A DNA stretch of 7,629 nt. Source: Coriobacteriales bacterium (lineage in GTDB: Bacteria > Actinomycetota > Coriobacteriia > Coriobacteriales > UBA8131). Every line of letters begins with the position of its first letter. Position 1 is the first letter of the stretch. The translations under genes were made by a program, and so were the position numbers. A model generated the notes under the pieces. The model made no database searches. It saw only the letters and a list, made by a program, of their open reading frames with translations, and was not told the origin of the DNA. This document shows positions 4,870-7,629 of this stretch, in pieces. The stretch covers positions 1-7,629 of the forward strand of contig JAIRTN010000053.1 of NCBI GenBank assembly GCA_031254905.1, written 5' to 3'.

Positions 4870-6061
4870 TCAACCAGCCCAAAACTTGGCCGGAGAAAAT
4901 AGCAAACCCAAAAAACACCGCGTTAATAGTTATCGCCCACGAAGCGAGCCGGTACCAACCTTTGTCTCGATGACGCTTATGAAACGCGGATTTTCTCTGG
5001 TAAACCTCCGTAATCGCCAATAGTATACCATGATAAAAACCGTAGGTCAGATAGCTCGGCGTTAGCCCATGCCATGCCCCCATCAGCGCCATATTCAGCA
5101 GGTACCCCATGCAAGCCGGTGTCACGCGCGAACTAAACCAGCGCCGCTTAATCGCAAGCCGCGTAAAACGCATAAACACAAAATCGCGTAGCCACGTCGA
5201 CAACGTAATATGCCACCGGTTCCAAAAATCCTTAATATCCACGGCGGCAAACGGCGCGCGAAAATTGCGCGGCACCCTAATCCCAAAACAGTACCCGGCG
5301 CCCATGGCCATCAGCGAGTAGCCGGCAAAATCAAAAAACAGGTACAACCCATAAGCGTACATATTCTTAAACGCGATGGCAGCGTCAAGCAAAGGCGTCG
5401 TCGAGCGCGTCGGCATCCAAGAATAGAAGTCAAAAATCAGGGCGGAAATCACCACCTTGTACAAAACGCCCACCAAAATCAGCAGCAGCCCTTTCCCTAA
5501 TAAATCGAGGTATTGGGATGAGGACGGCACGGCATCAGCGTCGCTGCCAAACCGGCGCGAGCGGTCGATGGGGCCTGAGGTAAACGGCGGGAAGAACAGC
5601 AAAAAGTAGAGGTAATCGCTCAGATGTATCTTCGGGATAACGCCGTCACGTAGTTCGAGCAGCACCTGCACCATCTTAAAAGTGATATATGATATGCCGA
5701 TAAACCCGAGTATATCCCTATTAAAAACCGCTCCAATCTTGTAACACACCAGAGGAGCGATAATCGCCAAGAGGAAGGGCCACGCCGGCGGGGGAGCGCT
5801 GCCCTTTTTCTTTGGCTCGGCCGTGTGCTCGCGGTGGCGGAGTAGCCGTTGGTAGGAGAATGTGGCGGCGGTGGCGATGCTCAGACTGATGAGCAGGGCC
5901 GCCAAACCCGGCAGGTTGCGGGAGAACAGCAGCACAATGAAGACGATTGAAACCGCGAGGCCGTAGGGCTTGATGCGTCGTTCGGTGGCGCCGAGAATTG
6001 CCGCCGGGATTATGGCGATTGCCAGAAGGACGAAGAAGGCCGGTTGTGCGTAGAAATCCAT
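4865..6061 (-). CDS. dltB: DltB, MBOAT-family D-alanyl transferase
   Basis: This 398-residue polytopic membrane protein matches the family length. Diagnostic stretches in order are FFPPFTSGPIDR (about 156-167), NMYAYGLYLFFDFAGYSLMAMG (233-254), FWNRWHITLSTWLRDF (279-294, H284) and GAWHGLTPSYLTYGFYHG (328-345). H331 of WHG is the invariant MBOAT histidine. DltB accepts D-alanine from the DltC thioester inside the cell and passes it outward, in current models to the DltX tyrosine. ATG 6061 lies 8 nt after the dltA stop. The stop is TAA with a second in-frame TAA two codons on. Phe codon usage changes sharply near residue 110 (all TTC before, mostly TTT after), a possible sign of mosaic origin. 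Confidence 0.97.
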   Translation of the reverse strand: MDFYAQPAFFVLLAIAIIPAAILGATERRIKPYGLAVSIVFIVLLFSRNLPGLAALLISLSIATAATFSYQRLLRHREHTAEPKKKGSAPPPAWPFLLAIIAPLVCYKIGAVFNRDILGFIGISYITFKMVQVLLELRDGVIPKIHLSDYLYFLLFFPPFTSGPIDRSRRFGSDADAVPSSSQYLDLLGKGLLLILVGVLYKVVISALIFDFYSWMPTRSTTPLLDAAIAFKNMYAYGLYLFFDFAGYSLMAMGAGYCFGIRVPRNFRAPFAAVDIKDFWNRWHITLSTWLRDFVFMRFTRLAIKRRWFSSRVTPACMGYLLNMALMGAWHGLTPSYLTYGFYHGILLAITEVYQRKSAFHKRHRDKGWYRLASWAITINAVFFGFAIFSGQVLGWLS

Positions 6062-6067
6062 CGGCTG

Positions 6068-6071
6068 CCTC
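6068..6071 (-). promoter_or_regulatory. Ribosome binding site of dltB overlapping the dltA stop
   Basis: GAGG on the minus strand shares its GA with the dltA TGA stop (6070-6072) and stands 6 nt before ATG 6061. This tight arrangement suggests dltA and dltB are translationally coupled. Confidence 0.6.
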
Positions 6072-7629
6072 AGGATGTTTCTGCGGGCGGCTCGGCGAGG
6101 GTGGCCGGGGTAGTTTGGATGTTGAGAGCCTCGGATAGGGCCGCGCGGTCAACCTTGCCGTTTGCGGTGAGGGGGAAGGACTTCCAAAACCTGAATATCC
6201 GGGGAATCATATAGGCGGGCAGTTCCTCGGCCAACTGCTCTTTGAGGGCGATGCCGCGTTTGAGTTCCGATTCCTCTTGGCTGGCAGAGGGCGCCTCGAC
6301 TACGCAGGCGACCAGATGATTTACCTTGTCGCCTTGATAATGCGGCAAAACGACGGCATTGCTCACGCTCGGCAGGCATCTCAATTGAGCCTCGATGTCG
6401 CCCAATTCGATGCGGTAGCCGTTGAGTTTGATTTGAAAATCCATCCTGCCTCGGTAGTGAAGCATGCCGTTCTCATCGAGATAGCCGGCATCGCCGGTGC
6501 GATAGCTGCGCCCAAAGGCGTCGGTGCCGAAGCGCTCCGCGGTGAGTTCGGGCTGGTCGAAGTATCCGTCAGCGACGCTTGGGCCGGCAATGACAATCTC
6601 GCCTATGCGCTGTGGCGGCAGGCTGTTTTCGTGTTCGTCGACAATCCGAATGTGCGTGTGGGCAGAGGGCATGCCAACGGGCAGGGGGAGGTCGGAGGCA
6701 AGGTGTTCATCTTTTATCAGCACGCTGGTTACTGCGACCGTAGCCTCGGTTGGTCCAAAGGTGTTGACTACCCTCGTGCCGGGAAACCTCCGGTAGAGTT
6801 CCGCGGCGGTTTCGGGCAGCAGTACCTCTCCGCAAAACAAGAAGGTTTCGACATTGCCCACGCCGGTGCAACCAAAGGCGCGGTCTTTGAGGCAGAGTTC
6901 CGCAAACGAGGGCGTCGAAACCCAAACGTCGATTTGTGCCGCGTTTAGTGCCGCCTGCATCTGGGCAAATGAGGACTGTGTTTCGTGGGTAAGCGCGTAG
7001 ATGGTGGAGCCGGAGGCCAGCGCCATCGAGAGTTCAAAAACCGAGAGGTCGAAGGAGAAGGGCGCCTGATTGAGATAGACCTTCGGCTTTGAGGTGGCCC
7101 GCGCGTCCTCCGGGCCCAAAAGGGAGAGCGCCCACGGGAGGAAGCTGTCGTGGCAGCCGGCTGTGATTCGCACGCCCTTAGGTTGGCCGGTTGAGCCCGA
7201 CGTAAAGAGAATATAGTAGAGGTCGTCGTCTGTTATCCAGCGGCTACGGGGGCAAAGGGCCAGCATAAGCGAATCGTTTGTGGGCAGAGCGTCGCAGGAC
7301 GCTAAGGTGGCGGGGTCGCTCGCGTCGAGGATGGCGGAGGGGCCGGCCTTGATGCGGGCGATGATGGCATCGCGGCGCGCGGTGGGTAGCGAGGCATCCA
7401 GCGGAACATAAGGGTGGCCGGATTTTGCGCAGGCCAAGAAGCAGGCCAGCATCAAAGGTTGCTTGTGTCCCAGTACGGCGATGGGGGAGCGGGACTCAAG
7501 AAGTCCGGCAGCCTCGTCATCCAGCAGTCGCTGTGCCAATAACTCAGAGGCGTTCCAAAGTTCTCCATAGGTGATTTGTTCCCCTGCGCTGTTGGCGAAG
7601 GCCAGTCGTCCGGGATGCGTATGGGCATG
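6070..7629 (-). CDS. dltA: DltA, D-alanine--[D-alanyl carrier protein] ligase (N-terminus beyond window)
   Basis: The frame is open from the right edge to the TGA at 6070-6072, giving 519 visible residues. It opens with HAHTHPGRLAF, which aligns near residue 10 of Bacillus DltA, so only about ten residues should be missing; the start codon lies outside. DltA is a cytoplasmic adenylate-forming enzyme that makes D-alanyl-AMP and then D-alanyl-DltC. Visible motifs (visible numbering) are TSGSTGQPKGV (143-153, ATP phosphate binding), YLNQAPFSFDLSV (185-197), NTFGPTEATVAV (289-300), YRTGDAGYLDENG (376-388), DFQIKLNGYRIELGDIE (397-413) and TANGKVDR (488-495) with catalytic Lys 492. A tail of about 15 residues rich in Thr, Ala and Pro extends past the usual C-terminus. 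An internal TTG at 7539 is not the start, since homology continues upstream. Confidence 0.97.
   Translation of the reverse strand, partial: HAHTHPGRLAFANSAGEQITYGELWNASELLAQRLLDDEAAGLLESRSPIAVLGHKQPLMLACFLACAKSGHPYVPLDASLPTARRDAIIARIKAGPSAILDASDPATLASCDALPTNDSLMLALCPRSRWITDDDLYYILFTSGSTGQPKGVRITAGCHDSFLPWALSLLGPEDARATSKPKVYLNQAPFSFDLSVFELSMALASGSTIYALTHETQSSFAQMQAALNAAQIDVWVSTPSFAELCLKDRAFGCTGVGNVETFLFCGEVLLPETAAELYRRFPGTRVVNTFGPTEATVAVTSVLIKDEHLASDLPLPVGMPSAHTHIRIVDEHENSLPPQRIGEIVIAGPSVADGYFDQPELTAERFGTDAFGRSYRTGDAGYLDENGMLHYRGRMDFQIKLNGYRIELGDIEAQLRCLPSVSNAVVLPHYQGDKVNHLVACVVEAPSASQEESELKRGIALKEQLAEELPAYMIPRIFRFWKSFPLTANGKVDRAALSEALNIQTTPATLAEPPAETS

Overview
All genes in this window lie on the minus strand, so reading order runs from high to low coordinates. 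The window holds a complete D-alanylation (dlt) module for teichoic-acid-type polymers, except for the first few codons of dltA. It is followed by a very large envelope gene that runs off the left edge. The organism is probably a moderately GC-rich Actinomycetota, perhaps a coriobacterium. The N-terminus of the MurJ part has the actinobacterial pattern (NNLPNMLFELFAGGVLT), and the last gene looks leaderless, a habit common in that phylum. The class-level guess is weak.

Layout in transcription order: dltA (7629-6070, 5' end cut by the window), dltB (6061-4865), a 119-nt gap with a GC-rich segment between two copies of a 15-bp repeat, dltC (4745-4497), a 109-nt gap made entirely of 17/14-bp tandem repeats, dltD (4387-3248), and a small dltX-type microprotein gene (3267-3016) that overlaps the end of dltD. 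A 151-nt spacer with a 9-bp repeat follows. Last comes an uninterrupted 954-codon frame (2864 to the left edge). It encodes a secreted N-terminal domain resembling the alkaline-phosphatase fold, about ten membrane segments, and then the beginning of the lipid II flippase MurJ, all in one polypeptide.

How the parts work together: DltA activates D-alanine and loads it on the carrier DltC. The MBOAT protein DltB moves it across the membrane, DltX carries it on a C-terminal tyrosine, and DltD places it on the polymer. In Bacillota dltX usually lies before dltA; here it sits after dltD. The MurJ fusion next door connects the locus to peptidoglycan precursor export.

Most notable points: (1) the dltC-dltD spacer, whose repeats each carry an ATGA, so that 4-nt stop/start overlaps form a continuous relay from the dltC stop to the dltD start; (2) the misplaced DltX with an ideal ribosome binding site inside dltD; (3) the three-part MurJ fusion; (4) a promoter-like element placed so that transcription would start on the A of the fusion gene's ATG. 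No plus-strand gene, RNA gene, IS element or CRISPR array was found.
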